64,000 nt of DNA from Leeuwenhoekiella parthenopeia (GTDB lineage: Bacteria > Bacteroidota > Bacteroidia > Flavobacteriales > Flavobacteriaceae): NCBI RefSeq assembly GCF_020782115.1, contig NZ_JAJGMW010000007.1, forward strand, positions 62,001-126,000, read 5' to 3'. The notes beneath the pieces were generated by a model. It did not search any database. It was not told the DNA's origin and saw only the letters and a list, made by a program, of their open reading frames with translations. Each line of letters starts with the position of its first letter. The stretch's first letter is position 1. Shown piece after piece: positions 1-7,602 of this stretch. The position numbers and the translations under genes are program-made.

Positions 1-1061
1 TGAACAGACTCAAACCCGAACTGGTAAGGCAACTCTTCTTAATACTGCTCATTTTATTTCTTTCGGTATTAATTATTGAAGAAATGACCCCGTATTTATC
101 GGGAGTTTTGGGAGCCATTACCTTGTATGTTCTTTTGACCAAAAGTGTAGAACGACTTATTAATAGAGGCTGGAAAGCGGGCTATGCTGCCGGTTTGGCT
201 ATGCTGGGCTCATTTTTAGTGATATTAGTACCCATCGGGTTAACCGTGATGATGCTTACTAATAAAATAGGCAAGGCGGTAAACAATTCAGAGCGCGTTA
301 TTGAGGTCATTAAAGATCAAATAGGGATTTGGGAAGCAGACCTAGGCTTCAAAGTGAGTGAATCTATTGACACCAACTCTATAACCAGCTGGGTTTCGAC
401 CAACTTACAAAATCTGGCGGGAGGTACCTTTAATGTGTTCATCGCAGTGGGTATTATGTATTTCATTCTGTATTATATGTTGGTCAATCGCGAAAAACTT
501 CATAACTATCTTTACGCGTTTATTCCACTTGGTAAAGACAACATAAAACGTATAGGCGAAGAAAGCCAGGCCATGGTAAAAAGTAATGCTATAGGCATTC
601 CTCTTGTAGCCTTGGCTCAGGGAATTGTAGCGCTGATTGGCTTTTTTATATTCGGAGTACCTGATCCCTTTTTCTGGTTTGTTATTACGGCGATAGGAAG
701 TATGATTCCCTTTGTAGGAACCTTGCTGGGTATTGTACCGGTTGTAATTTTATTGGTTGCCAGCGGCAATAATCTGCAAGCTTTGGGGATTGGCATCTAT
801 GGGCTGGTCGTTGTAGGCTCTACAGACAATCTGATACGCCTTTATGTTTTAGAGCGACTTGCTAACGTACATCCACTGGTAACATTAATAGGGGTAATCG
901 TAGGGGTTCCTCTTTTTGGATTTATCGGGTTAATCTTTGGACCGTTACTCATTAGCCTGTTTTTGCTGATTGTGAAAATTTACAAGCAGGAATACGGAGA
1001 TCCCGATACCTTACTCGAACAACACCAGGAAGAGCATGTTTCAGAAAATACCACAGACTGA
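1..1061 (+). CDS. AI-2E family transporter (5' end cut by window edge)
   Basis: Multi-pass inner-membrane protein of the AI-2E/PerM family (the family includes autoinducer exporters and ion antiporters, so the substrate is unknown). The frame is open from base 3 and reads back to 'TG' at bases 1-2, so the native start is probably an ATG or GTG whose first base lies just outside the window, which would leave the gene essentially complete. Hydrophobic hairpins at the N-terminus, a soluble stretch around residues 60-130, and the family's conserved C-terminal half (PFVGTLLGIVP, then the glycine-rich GVPLFGFIGLIFGPL) are all present. The acidic tail overlaps the next gene by 26 bases, suggesting co-transcription. 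Confidence 0.85.
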   Translation, partial: NRLKPELVRQLFLILLILFLSVLIIEEMTPYLSGVLGAITLYVLLTKSVERLINRGWKAGYAAGLAMLGSFLVILVPIGLTVMMLTNKIGKAVNNSERVIEVIKDQIGIWEADLGFKVSESIDTNSITSWVSTNLQNLAGGTFNVFIAVGIMYFILYYMLVNREKLHNYLYAFIPLGKDNIKRIGEESQAMVKSNAIGIPLVALAQGIVALIGFFIFGVPDPFFWFVITAIGSMIPFVGTLLGIVPVVILLVASGNNLQALGIGIYGLVVVGSTDNLIRLYVLERLANVHPLVTLIGVIVGVPLFGFIGLIFGPLLISLFLLIVKIYKQEYGDPDTLLEQHQEEHVSENTTD

Positions 1062-1516
1062 ATTTCCACCAAAAGATAAACCGGTACTTATCTGGGACGG
1101 TAAGTGCGGGTTCTGCAAGTATTGGGTAACCCGTTGGCAAAACATGACGGGAGATTCTATCGAATACCGAACCTTTCAGCAGGCTGCAGCAGATTTTCCT
1201 GACATTCCTTTAAAAGAATTTAAAAAAGCAAGTCGTCTTATTGAAACGGAAGGCTCTGTTTATGCCGGCCCTGACTCCGCTTACCGTAGTTATGATTATT
1301 CTTCCAAAAAAAGAGTATCCCTATCATCGCTGGTACACACAAAATGCAACTTTCAGAAAGCTTAGCGATCACGGTTATAATTTTATAGCGAAGCACAGAC
1401 CGGCAATGTTTAAATTGACCAAAATGATGTTTGGCAGCGATCCTTTAAACTTTAGACCCTATTGGCTTATGTATATTCTGGGTATAATTGGGCTCTTTTT
1501 TGTGGTTTTTCAATAA
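1036..1516 (+). pseudogene. DCC-family (DUF393) thiol-disulfide oxidoreductase-like protein, frameshifted
   Basis: The N-terminal piece from 1036 carries the family signature DGKCGFCKYW, whose CxxC resembles a thioredoxin-type redox site. The C-terminal piece, in the next frame, continues the family pattern (YPYHRW, then KLSDHGYNFIAKHR and a final membrane segment). The frames meet at a run of seven A (1306-1312). With six A the two parts join into one protein of about 160 residues with no other change. So this is a one-base expansion in a homopolymer: a true pseudogene, a sequencing error, or a slippage site. As written, the upstream frame stops at 1365. The start overlaps the permease gene. 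The function of this family is poorly defined. Confidence 0.75.
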
Positions 1517-1574
1517 ATTGCCTATTCATTTTAATTCATGCTGAAAATTTCAGCCTAAAATTTAAGAGATCTTT

Positions 1575-2318
1575 ATGGCAATACTGGGCGTTGATGTAGG
1601 AGGTTCAGGCATCAAAGGGGTACCTGTTAATTTAACTAAAGAAGAATATCTAGGGGAGCGTTTCCGGCTTGACACGCCCGTTCCACGCGAACCCAAAGCA
1701 ATGGTTGAGACTATTGCACAAGTGGTAAAACACTGGGACTGGAAAGGTCCTGTAGGTGTGGGTTTCCCCACCGTTATCCACAAAGGAAAAGCATTAGAAC
1801 ACGGAAATCTAGACAAATCCTGGCTGGGTGTTCAGGTTGATGATATGATCTCGCAACGCATAGGTCTCCCGGTAAATGTGATGAATGATGCAGATGCGGC
1901 AGGCCTTGCCGAAATGGAATTTGGCGTGGGAAAAGGCGTAAAAGGTCTTGTTGTTGTCGTCACTATTGGAACCGGTATAGGCAGTGGCGTGTTTTTTAAC
2001 GGCGAACTCATCCCAAACTTTGAATTGGGACAAATGCGCTACAAGAAAAAGACAAGTATTGAAGAATATGCCTCAAGACGTGTGCGTCTCGACAATGATA
2101 TGAGTTTTAAAAAATGGGGTAAACGCTTCAACCAGTTTATACAGATGTTAAGTACCATGTCTCAGCCCGAATTGATTATTATAGGCGGGGGTGCCAGTAA
2201 AAACCTGGATGAGTATATCAAATACCTTAAAACCGATATTCCCATTATGGCTGCGCATACGCGCAATCATGCGGGTATCATAGGAGCTGCGCTGGGAGCA
2301 CGGCATCTTTTAAACTAA
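1575..2318 (+). CDS. ppgK: Polyphosphate glucokinase (ROK family)
   Basis: Cytoplasmic sugar kinase of 247 residues that in characterised relatives phosphorylates glucose to glucose-6-phosphate using inorganic polyphosphate (sometimes also ATP). The N-terminal phosphate-binding loop DVGGSGIKG (from residue 7), the NDADAA segment around residue 105 with the catalytic Asp, and the second phosphate loop TIGTGIGSG (about 130-138) match the ROK/PPGK pattern. The length is typical. It stands alone, with 58 bases to the DCC gene upstream, and is followed directly by hairpins belonging to the neighbouring IS200-like insertion, which may double as its terminator. Polyphosphate specificity is inferred from resemblance to PPGK rather than other ROK kinases. 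Confidence 0.82.
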   Translation: MAILGVDVGGSGIKGVPVNLTKEEYLGERFRLDTPVPREPKAMVETIAQVVKHWDWKGPVGVGFPTVIHKGKALEHGNLDKSWLGVQVDDMISQRIGLPVNVMNDADAAGLAEMEFGVGKGVKGLVVVVTIGTGIGSGVFFNGELIPNFELGQMRYKKKTSIEEYASRRVRLDNDMSFKKWGKRFNQFIQMLSTMSQPELIIIGGGASKNLDEYIKYLKTDIPIMAAHTRNHAGIIGAALGARHLLN

Positions 2319-2322
2319 ACCA

Positions 2323-2372
2323 CTCTGCACTAAAAGTGCAGAGGTTTATTTTACTGGGGACTGAAAGTCCCC
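2323..2372. repeat. Paired hairpins at the tnpA 3' side
   Basis: Two adjacent perfect hairpins: CTCTGCAC/GTGCAGAG with a TAAAA loop, and GGGGACT/AGTCCCC with a GAA loop. They lie within five bases of the ppgK stop codon, so they could serve both as the right end of the IS200-like element and as a ppgK terminator (a T-rich stretch follows each). Confidence 0.6.
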
Positions 2373-2376
2373 TTTC

Positions 2377-2811
2377 TTATTCCAATATAAAATTGGAATT
2401 ATCAGTACCATCGCGACGATGATGGTCTAAATAGTCATTGACCATCTTGTCGGTCACATTGCCTGTGCTCCATACTCCATAACCACTCGCCCAAAAATGT
2501 TGACCCCAGTAACGCTCCTTAAGCTTTGGAAACTCTTGTTGCAACTTGCGAGAAGACCTCCCCTTTAGTTGCTTTACAATATAGCTAACATTGGTCTTAG
2601 GGGCATATTCTATATGCATATGGACGTGATCGGAACTAACTACTCCTTTCATTATCTCTATCCCCTCTGCTTCACAAATTTGTATCAAAAGCTCTCGACA
2701 ACGAATCTGAACATCTCCACGTAAAACTTTATATCGGTACTTGGTAACCCAAACAATATGACAGGTCAACCTGCTCACAGTATGAGAGCCTCTTCTTAAA
2801 GTATTGCTCAT
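2377..2811 (-). CDS. tnpA: IS200/IS605-family Y1 transposase
   Basis: A 144-residue HUH endonuclease that cuts and rejoins single-stranded DNA during IS200 transposition. The metal-binding HUH motif is HVH at residues 62-64, in DHVHMHIEY. The nucleophile tyrosine is Tyr127, in MVNDYLDHH, with the expected spacing for this family. Length and motif order are intact and there is no frameshift, so the enzyme is probably active. No accessory tnpB is present, so it is the IS200 type rather than IS605. Domesticated REP-associated relatives (RAYTs) are an alternative; the hairpins on both sides would fit either. Confidence 0.9.
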   Translation of the reverse strand: MSNTLRRGSHTVSRLTCHIVWVTKYRYKVLRGDVQIRCRELLIQICEAEGIEIMKGVVSSDHVHMHIEYAPKTNVSYIVKQLKGRSSRKLQQEFPKLKERYWGQHFWASGYGVWSTGNVTDKMVNDYLDHHRRDGTDNSNFILE

Positions 2812-2899
2812 AGTGCCAAATTATAGATTTTTTCGCAATACTAAAGTTCTGCAATAAATTGCAGGGTTTTAAACCCTTACCTGAGACCAATAAAACACC

Positions 2900-2927
2900 A
2901 AAAAAGAGGCTCTAAAGCCTCTTTTTT
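2900..2927. terminator. Bidirectional rho-independent terminator
   Basis: Stem AGAGGC/GCCTCT (2905-2910 and 2917-2922) is flanked by six A on the left and six T on the right, so it works on both strands. On the minus strand it ends folD transcription; on the plus strand it would stop read-through from the insertion sequence. Confidence 0.85.
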
Positions 2928-2946
2928 AGTTCAAGTAATCATCAAC

Positions 2947-3828
2947 TTAGTTTTTATTGTGACGTGCTCTTGCAAGTAAGGTATTCTTCAACAGCATCGC
3001 GATTGTCATAGGTCCTACTCCACCGGGTACCGGTGTGATAAAATCTGCCTTTTTACTCACCGCCTCATAATCTACGTCACCGGTAATGCGGTAACCGCGT
3101 TCTTTGGTCGTATCGGGTACACGGGTGATCCCCACATCAATAATGGTGACATCATCCTTAACCATATCAGCCTTTAAAAATTCGGGCACCCCTAAAGCAG
3201 TAATGATGATATCGGCCTGTTTGGTAAGCTCTTCCAGATTTTTTGTGCGGCTGTGCGCCAGGGTTACGGTGCTGTTTCCGGGATTTCCTTTTTGAGACAT
3301 TAAAATACTCATAGGGCGACCTACAATATGGCTGCGGCCAATAACAACGGTGTGTTTACCTTCGGTAGGAACTTTATAACGCTTCAGCAATTCCATAATA
3401 CCGAAAGGTGTTGCAGGAATGAAAACCGGCATATCCTGAGCCATCTTACCAAAGTTTGTAGGATGAAAACCGTCTACATCTTTATCGGCATCAACAGCAA
3501 GAAGCACTTTCTGCTCATCAATATGTTTTGGTAACGGAAGCTGAACGATATAGCCGTCAATTTCAGGATCTGCATTGAGTTTTTTAATCTGATCAAGCAA
3601 TTCTTCTTCAGTAGTTTCTTCCGGAAGACGGATGAGGGTAGATTCAAAACCAATACGCTCACAGGCTTTCACCTTGCTGCCCACGTAGGTTAGACTTGCC
3701 CCGTCATTTCCTACCAAAACAGCTGCGAGATGCGGAACCTTTTCGCCCCGCTCTTTCATCGCTTTTACTTCTTCAGCAATCTCGTTTTTAATATCGTCGC
3801 TGGTTTTTTTTCCGTCTAGTATTGTCAT
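2947..3828 (-). CDS. folD: Bifunctional methylenetetrahydrofolate dehydrogenase / methenyltetrahydrofolate cyclohydrolase
   Basis: Cytoplasmic one-carbon enzyme converting 5,10-methylene-THF through methenyl-THF to 10-formyl-THF with NADP. The catalytic YxxxK is Tyr48-Lys52 (YVGSK); the substrate loop [10 protein letters not shown], the dinucleotide-binding [11 protein letters not shown] and the C-terminal signature [12 protein letters not shown] are all intact. At 293 residues it is the standard length. It is the last gene of a minus-strand run ffh, four-helix-bundle gene, folD, and is closed by the bidirectional terminator. A short imperfect repeat array fills the gap to its upstream neighbour. 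Confidence 0.96.
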   Translation of the reverse strand: MTILDGKKTSDDIKNEIAEEVKAMKERGEKVPHLAAVLVGNDGASLTYVGSKVKACERIGFESTLIRLPEETTEEELLDQIKKLNADPEIDGYIVQLPLPKHIDEQKVLLAVDADKDVDGFHPTNFGKMAQDMPVFIPATPFGIMELLKRYKVPTEGKHTVVIGRSHIVGRPMSILMSQKGNPGNSTVTLAHSRTKNLEELTKQADIIITALGVPEFLKADMVKDDVTIIDVGITRVPDTTKERGYRITGDVDYEAVSKKADFITPVPGGVGPMTIAMLLKNTLLARARHNKN

Positions 3829-3836
3829 TTTTTATT

Positions 3837-3860
3837 CAGTTGGCAGTATCAGTTGGCAGT
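3837..3860. repeat. Short repeat array (TGGCAGT units)
   Basis: CAGT, TGGCAGT, ATCAGT and TGGCAGT follow one another in the 34-base gap between folD and the four-helix-bundle gene, ending three bases from the latter's stop codon. The period is seven bases, with one six-base unit. It belongs to the same class as the arrays at 4254-4281 and 40244-40314. Confidence 0.6.
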
Positions 3861-3862
3861 TT

Positions 3863-4234
3863 TCATTTACAGCCAAACTTTCCTGGATTATTAATCATAT
3901 AGTTTATGAGTTTCCCTATTTCCTTACTCTTTTCAAGTCTAGAATTATAATATTCTTCAGATATGTATTCACAAGCAAAAGCAAAGCGTAACCAAGTCTG
4001 TGTTTCACCGTTTTCTGCATCACAATCAGTCAATTTGCTTATAAAATGTCTTTCATACTTTCGCTTTCTATATGCTTCAGACATATTTGCGCACACCGAC
4101 CTAGAGCATCTTCTAATTTGATCAGTTAAGGAATAGCATTCCTCTTTTGGAAAAGATTTAGAAACCTCAAAGATTTCCATCGCCAGATCAAAAGCTTTTT
4201 GATAAGCAATTAAATCTTCAACACCCATAATCAA
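3863..4234 (-). CDS. Four-helix-bundle protein (23S rRNA intervening-sequence type, TIGR02436-like)
   Basis: A 123-residue all-helical protein with the family pattern: LIAYQKAFDLAMEIF, then SLTDQIRRCSRSVCANMSEAY, and a C-terminal TWLRFAFACEYISEEYY. Homologues are encoded inside 23S rRNA intervening sequences of some spirochaetes and as stand-alone genes in many Bacteroidota; no biochemical role is established. Two closely spaced starts are possible (residues 1 and 3). It sits between ffh and folD, two housekeeping genes, and is bounded on both sides by seven-base repeat arrays, so it may have been inserted into a previously shorter ffh-folD spacer. That history is inferred. Confidence 0.8.
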   Translation of the reverse strand: MIMGVEDLIAYQKAFDLAMEIFEVSKSFPKEECYSLTDQIRRCSRSVCANMSEAYRKRKYERHFISKLTDCDAENGETQTWLRFAFACEYISEEYYNSRLEKSKEIGKLINYMINNPGKFGCK

Positions 4235-4253
4235 AAAATTAATTCCTGCTTAC

Positions 4254-4281
4254 TGAAACTGCAAACTATAAACTCTAGACT
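4254..4281. repeat. Heptanucleotide array NNAAACT x4
   Basis: Four consecutive seven-base units TGAAACT, GCAAACT, ATAAACT and CTAGACT. The last runs into the ffh stop codon (4280-4282). The array occupies most of the spacer between ffh and the four-helix-bundle gene. Confidence 0.65.
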
Positions 4282-5608
4282 ATCTCATATTATTCATCAT
4301 CTGCATCATCTTGGCCCCACCGCCGCCTTGCATCATTTTCATCATTTTGCTCATTTGATCAAACTGCTTGAGCAATTGATTTACTTCCTGAACCGATGTA
4401 CCACTACCTTTACTGATGCGTTTTTTACGACTGCTGTTGATAATAGAAGGTTTCGTACGCTCATCCGGCGTCATACTGTGAATGATGGCTTCGATACCTT
4501 TAAAAGCATCGTCATCAATATCAAGACCTTTAAGCACCTTACCGGCACCGGGAATCATCCCGATCAGGTCTTTCATATTACCCATTTTTTTGATCTGCTG
4601 TATTTGCTTCAGGAAATCATCAAAACCAAATTGATTTTTGGCAATTTTCTTCTGCAGCTTTCGGGCTTCTTCTTCATCAAACTGTTCCTGAGCACGCTCA
4701 ACAAGGGACACCACATCTCCCATTCCGAGAATTCGGTCTGCCATACGGGAAGGATAGAACACATCGATCGCTTCCATCTTTTCACCGGTACCGATGAATT
4801 TGATAGGCTTGTCAACTACCGTTTTAATAGAAAGAGCGGCACCACCTCGGGTATCACCATCTAATTTGGTAAGAATTACCCCGTCAAAATTAAGAACGTC
4901 ATTAAAAGCTTTTGCGGTGTTTACAGCATCCTGACCGGTCATCGAGTCAACCACAAAAAGGGTTTCCTGAGGCTGAATTGCCTTATGGATAGCAGCAATC
5001 TCGTTCATCATCACCTGGTCTACCGCAAGACGACCCGCGGTATCAATGATCACTACATTAAAACCATTGGCTTTGGCGTGAGCAATTGCCGCTTCCGAAA
5101 TTTTTACCGGATTCTTTTCTTCCTTATTGGAGAAAACCTCAACCCCTATCTGATCTCCTACTACATGAAGCTGATCTATCGCCGCAGGACGATACACGTC
5201 ACAGGCAACCAAAAGCGGCTTTTTAGTTTTTTTGTTTTTTAAGTAATTGGCCAGTTTACCGGAGAACGTGGTTTTACCACTACCCTGCAAACCGGACATA
5301 AGGATTACTGAAGGATTGCCCGAAAGATTGATGCCCTCTGCATCCCCTCCCATGAGTTCGGTTAACTCATCCTTTACGAGTTTGGTCATTAACTGACCCG
5401 GTTTAAGGGCGGTAAGTACATCCTGTCCCAGCGCTTTTTCTTTTACCGTGCTGGTAAAATCTTTAGCGATTTTATAGTTAACATCTGCATCTACAAGGGC
5501 GCGACGTATTTCTTTAAGGGTTTCGGCAACATTGACTTCCGTTATCTGACCGTGCCCCTTAAGCACGTGCATCGCCTTATCTAACTTATCACTTAAATTA
5601 TCAAACAT
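4280..5608 (-). CDS. ffh: Signal recognition particle protein Ffh
   Basis: GTPase of the signal recognition particle. It binds signal sequences of nascent inner-membrane proteins and the SRP RNA, and docks with FtsY. Of 442 residues, an N-terminal helical domain is followed by the G domain (Walker A GLQGSGKTTF near 107-116, DTAGR near 190, TKLDGD near 250) and a methionine-rich C-terminal M domain ending in a Met/Gly tail (MSKMMKMMQGGGG). Length is normal. A promoter-like pair lies 105 bases upstream, just past the blh stop, so ffh probably has its own transcript with a leader of about 100 bases. Confidence 0.97.
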   Translation of the reverse strand: MFDNLSDKLDKAMHVLKGHGQITEVNVAETLKEIRRALVDADVNYKIAKDFTSTVKEKALGQDVLTALKPGQLMTKLVKDELTELMGGDAEGINLSGNPSVILMSGLQGSGKTTFSGKLANYLKNKKTKKPLLVACDVYRPAAIDQLHVVGDQIGVEVFSNKEEKNPVKISEAAIAHAKANGFNVVIIDTAGRLAVDQVMMNEIAAIHKAIQPQETLFVVDSMTGQDAVNTAKAFNDVLNFDGVILTKLDGDTRGGAALSIKTVVDKPIKFIGTGEKMEAIDVFYPSRMADRILGMGDVVSLVERAQEQFDEEEARKLQKKIAKNQFGFDDFLKQIQQIKKMGNMKDLIGMIPGAGKVLKGLDIDDDAFKGIEAIIHSMTPDERTKPSIINSSRKKRISKGSGTSVQEVNQLLKQFDQMSKMMKMMQGGGGAKMMQMMNNMR

Positions 5609-5691
5609 AGAGTGTATCCTAAATATCCTCCTGACTTGCAGAAGGCATCGTGTTGAACTTCAAAAACACAACTGCGGGCAACTGTGTGGTT

Positions 5692-5706
5692 TTCCACTTT
5701 GTGGAA
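5692..5706 (-). other. Hairpin at the start of the predicted ffh leader
   Basis: TTCCAC and GTGGAA arms with a three-base loop lie immediately downstream of the predicted ffh -7 box, so the mRNA would begin with this stem. No U-run follows on the minus strand, arguing against a terminator. Confidence 0.35.
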
Positions 5707-5712
5707 GGGTTG

Positions 5713-5743
5713 CAAATTTAATGATTTTAGGTCTGAGTTTAAA
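5713..5743 (-). promoter_or_regulatory. Putative ffh promoter (Bacteroidota type)
   Basis: On the minus strand TAAATTTG (5720-5713) matches the -7 consensus TAnnTTTG. Exactly 19 bases upstream is TTTA (5743-5740), one base off the -33 consensus TTTG. It lies in the blh-ffh gap, directly after the blh stop codon. Confidence 0.5.
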
Positions 5744-5746
5744 GAT

Positions 5747-6613
5747 TTACTCCCGTTCTATTTGCTCAATTACAAAAACGTGCGGAAAGGTGATTGCAGC
5801 TAGAAATGAAAATAAAACCGGAAGGAACAGCGAGTCTTCACCACCTATAAAATAATAGATCACAAGCAAACCAAAAAGCGCAGCAAGCCAGTAAAACAGG
5901 GAGTTGATTAAATACTTACGCAATGATCCTGATGAAACATCCCCATATAGAAAAGTGATTTGATCATAAAGCGAAGGCAAACTGTGCCAAATCACAAAGT
6001 AAAAGGCAAATCCCAGAATAAGGGGAGCTATGCTGAAAATGAGTCCGAAAACCAAAAGGTAAAAGGCTTCCAAAACAAAATTACCGCTAAACTTTTGATA
6101 ACCCACGACGCTCAAAATGACGAGCAGGCCCAGATTCACGAACAAAAAGGGGGCGAAAAATGCTGTTGGTAATTGAAACCCGGTTAAGTCGTATACCACC
6201 TCAACAACTTCAGGCTGATTGAAATAAAAGATTAAGGCAAAAATGAAAAGGCCATACACAGTAGCATAAACCGTAAAAAAAATGGACTGCTTTTTTAATT
6301 TTCCAGACCAGTGCTGCTCTCCAAAGTGGTAGGCACTTATACCCACAAAAAACATCAAAGTAACTAAGGGTATCAGGTAAAAACAAATCGCACCCAGAAG
6401 TACCACCGCAATGTAAAGCAACAGATACTGCTGTTTACTCATTTTAAGCCTCAGGCCTTCCTTTAAATTAAGCAATAACCTGATATCATTTGAGCCGTGT
6501 AAAATGCCGATGGTAAGAATTAAAATAAGGGCAAGAATATTCTCTCCCGAAGTTGAAAGAAATGACGTGAGCCACAGGGCAAAGAAGGTCAAAACTATCA
6601 TTATTGCTTTCAT
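5747..6613 (-). CDS. blh: Brp/Blh-family beta-carotene 15,15'-dioxygenase (retinal synthesis)
   Basis: Integral membrane enzyme that cleaves beta-carotene into two retinals, the chromophore of the neighbouring rhodopsin. The 288 residues are almost entirely hydrophobic helices. Family-conserved putative iron ligands are present: His39 in HGSND, His96, Glu99 and His101 in AYHFGEQHW, His210 in IWHSLPS and His278 in FPHVF. It is divergent from the rhodopsin gene across a 108-base shared control region, the usual pairing in proteorhodopsin-bearing flavobacteria. The carotenoid-synthesis genes (crtEBIY) are not in this window and must be elsewhere. Confidence 0.93.
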   Translation of the reverse strand: MKAIMIVLTFFALWLTSFLSTSGENILALILILTIGILHGSNDIRLLLNLKEGLRLKMSKQQYLLLYIAVVLLGAICFYLIPLVTLMFFVGISAYHFGEQHWSGKLKKQSIFFTVYATVYGLFIFALIFYFNQPEVVEVVYDLTGFQLPTAFFAPFLFVNLGLLVILSVVGYQKFSGNFVLEAFYLLVFGLIFSIAPLILGFAFYFVIWHSLPSLYDQITFLYGDVSSGSLRKYLINSLFYWLAALFGLLVIYYFIGGEDSLFLPVLFSFLAAITFPHVFVIEQIERE

Positions 6614-6675
6614 ACGAGTAAATTCTTACTATTTTTTCAGAAAATAACTTTAATTTTTGTTAAATACACAATCAG

Positions 6676-6709
6676 TTTGTTTAACTATTTCTAAATTTAG
6701 TTAAACAAA
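6676..6709. promoter_or_regulatory. Perfect 11-bp inverted repeat in the blh-rhodopsin divergent control region
   Basis: TTTGTTTAACT (6676-6686) and its exact reverse complement AGTTAAACAAA (6699-6709) are separated by 12 bases that include the palindrome CTAAATTTAG (6691-6700). The right arm ends 12 bases before the rhodopsin ATG. Position, symmetry and divergent genes suggest an operator controlling the rhodopsin and perhaps blh. A hairpin in RNA is possible but would lie in a very short leader. No clear -33/-7 pair with 19-base spacing is visible here, so the promoter may need an activator. Confidence 0.6.
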
Positions 6710-6721
6710 AAACATATTGCT

Positions 6722-7462
6722 ATGAAAACATTTACTTTGGCTCTCGCCGAAATTTCAAAAATGGCAGCAGACGATTACGTAGGCTTCACATTTTTCGTAG
6801 GGAGTATGGCTATGATGGCCGCGTCTGCATTTTTCTTTTTATCAATGAATGACTTTGAGCGTAAATGGAAAACTTCCATTTTAGTTTCTGGTCTTATTAC
6901 CTTTATTGCAGCAGTGCACTATTTCTATATGCGCGGGTACTGGGAAAGCTTCGGTGAATCCCCAACGTTTTTCCGTTATGTTGACTGGGTACTTACCGTG
7001 CCGCTGATGTGCGTTGAATTTTACCTCATTTTACGGGTTGCAGGAGCAAAACGCTCTTTGATGTGGAGATTAATTATCCTCTCGGTAATTATGCTGGTTA
7101 CCGGTTACATTGGTGAAACCATCAATCGTGATCAGGCCTGGTTATGGGGCTTAATCTCTGGTATTGCATATTTCATTATCGTTTACGACATCTGGCTAGG
7201 TAAAGCTAAAAAACTGGCTACCAGTGCCGGTGGTAACGTGCTTAAAGCACATAAAGCCCTATGCTGGTTTGTTCTCGTAGGATGGGCAATTTACCCGCTT
7301 GGTTATATGGCAGGTACTCCGGGATGGTACGACGGTATATTTAATGGCTTAAGTATGGATGTTATTTACAACATTGGTGACGCCATAAACAAAATAGGTT
7401 TTGGTCTTGTTGTTTACAATTTGGCTGTAACCTCTACGGGTAGCAAGAAAGTTGCTGCATAA
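6722..7462 (+). CDS. Proteorhodopsin, green-type light-driven proton pump
   Basis: Seven-helix retinal protein of 246 residues that exports protons on illumination. The retinal Schiff-base lysine is Lys224 (GDAINKIG, helix G). Helix C in RYVDWVLTVPLMCVEF carries Asp88 (proton acceptor), Thr92 and Glu99 (donor), the DTE pattern of proton pumps rather than the NDQ pattern of sodium pumps. His66 in AAVHYFY matches the His that pairs with the acceptor. Met96, at the colour-tuning position, is typical of green-absorbing forms; blue forms have Gln. A short N-terminal extension precedes helix A. Function and colour are inferred from these residues. A strong terminator follows directly, so the gene is monocistronic. 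Confidence 0.96.
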   Translation: MKTFTLALAEISKMAADDYVGFTFFVGSMAMMAASAFFFLSMNDFERKWKTSILVSGLITFIAAVHYFYMRGYWESFGESPTFFRYVDWVLTVPLMCVEFYLILRVAGAKRSLMWRLIILSVIMLVTGYIGETINRDQAWLWGLISGIAYFIIVYDIWLGKAKKLATSAGGNVLKAHKALCWFVLVGWAIYPLGYMAGTPGWYDGIFNGLSMDVIYNIGDAINKIGFGLVVYNLAVTSTGSKKVAA

Positions 7463-7487
7463 TACTTTTTAATTAGCGTTAAAGAGA

Positions 7488-7518
7488 AATGGTTTCCAAT
7501 TTGGAAACCATTTTTTTT
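7488..7518 (+). terminator. Rhodopsin gene terminator
   Basis: Ten-base perfect stem AATGGTTTCC/GGAAACCATT (7488-7497 and 7503-7512) followed by a run of eight T, 26 bases after the rhodopsin stop codon. Confidence 0.92.
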
Positions 7519-7552
7519 GCTTCTACTTCATCCATTTTACACCAATCTCAAT

Positions 7553-7580
7553 AAAAAAAACCCCGCTATTAACGGGGTTT
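7553..7580 (-). terminator. Terminator of the acidic lipoprotein gene
   Basis: Stem AAACCCCG/CGGGGTTT (7558-7565 and 7573-7580), with the A-run 7553-7560 giving a U-run on the minus strand, 22 bases past the lipoprotein stop. Confidence 0.88.
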
Positions 7581-7602
7581 CAGTATAAGTACAACCTGGT
7601 AT

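Larger units (their letters stand above)
2323..2876 (-). mobile_element. IS200-like insertion sequence (boundaries approximate)
   Basis: A single Y1 transposase gene is flanked by short imperfect palindromes and no inverted terminal repeats, which is the IS200 design: single-strand transposition with hairpin-marked ends. Downstream of tnpA are two hairpins: arms 2323-2330 and 2336-2343, and arms 2356-2362 and 2366-2372 with a GAA loop. Upstream are a hairpin at 2849-2864 and a palindrome at 2864-2876. The outer hairpins on each side both begin CTGCA. The exact cleavage sites cannot be read without an empty-site comparison. Insertion is between ppgK and folD and interrupts neither. Confidence 0.65.

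Noticed and set aside
4328-4864. 178-residue open frame opposite ffh
   Set aside because: Lies wholly inside the well-supported ffh gene on the other strand; composition rich in His/Phe/Thr as expected for an antisense shadow of this codon usage.
5609-5746. Possible SRP RNA (ffs) next to ffh
   Set aside because: No GGAAG tetraloop region or GTCAGG-like motif on either strand; only a short hairpin and a promoter match.
6722-7462. Sodium-pump (KR2/NDQ) or xanthorhodopsin-like identity
   Set aside because: Helix C carries Asp/Thr/Glu at the three key positions, the proton-pump pattern of proteorhodopsins.
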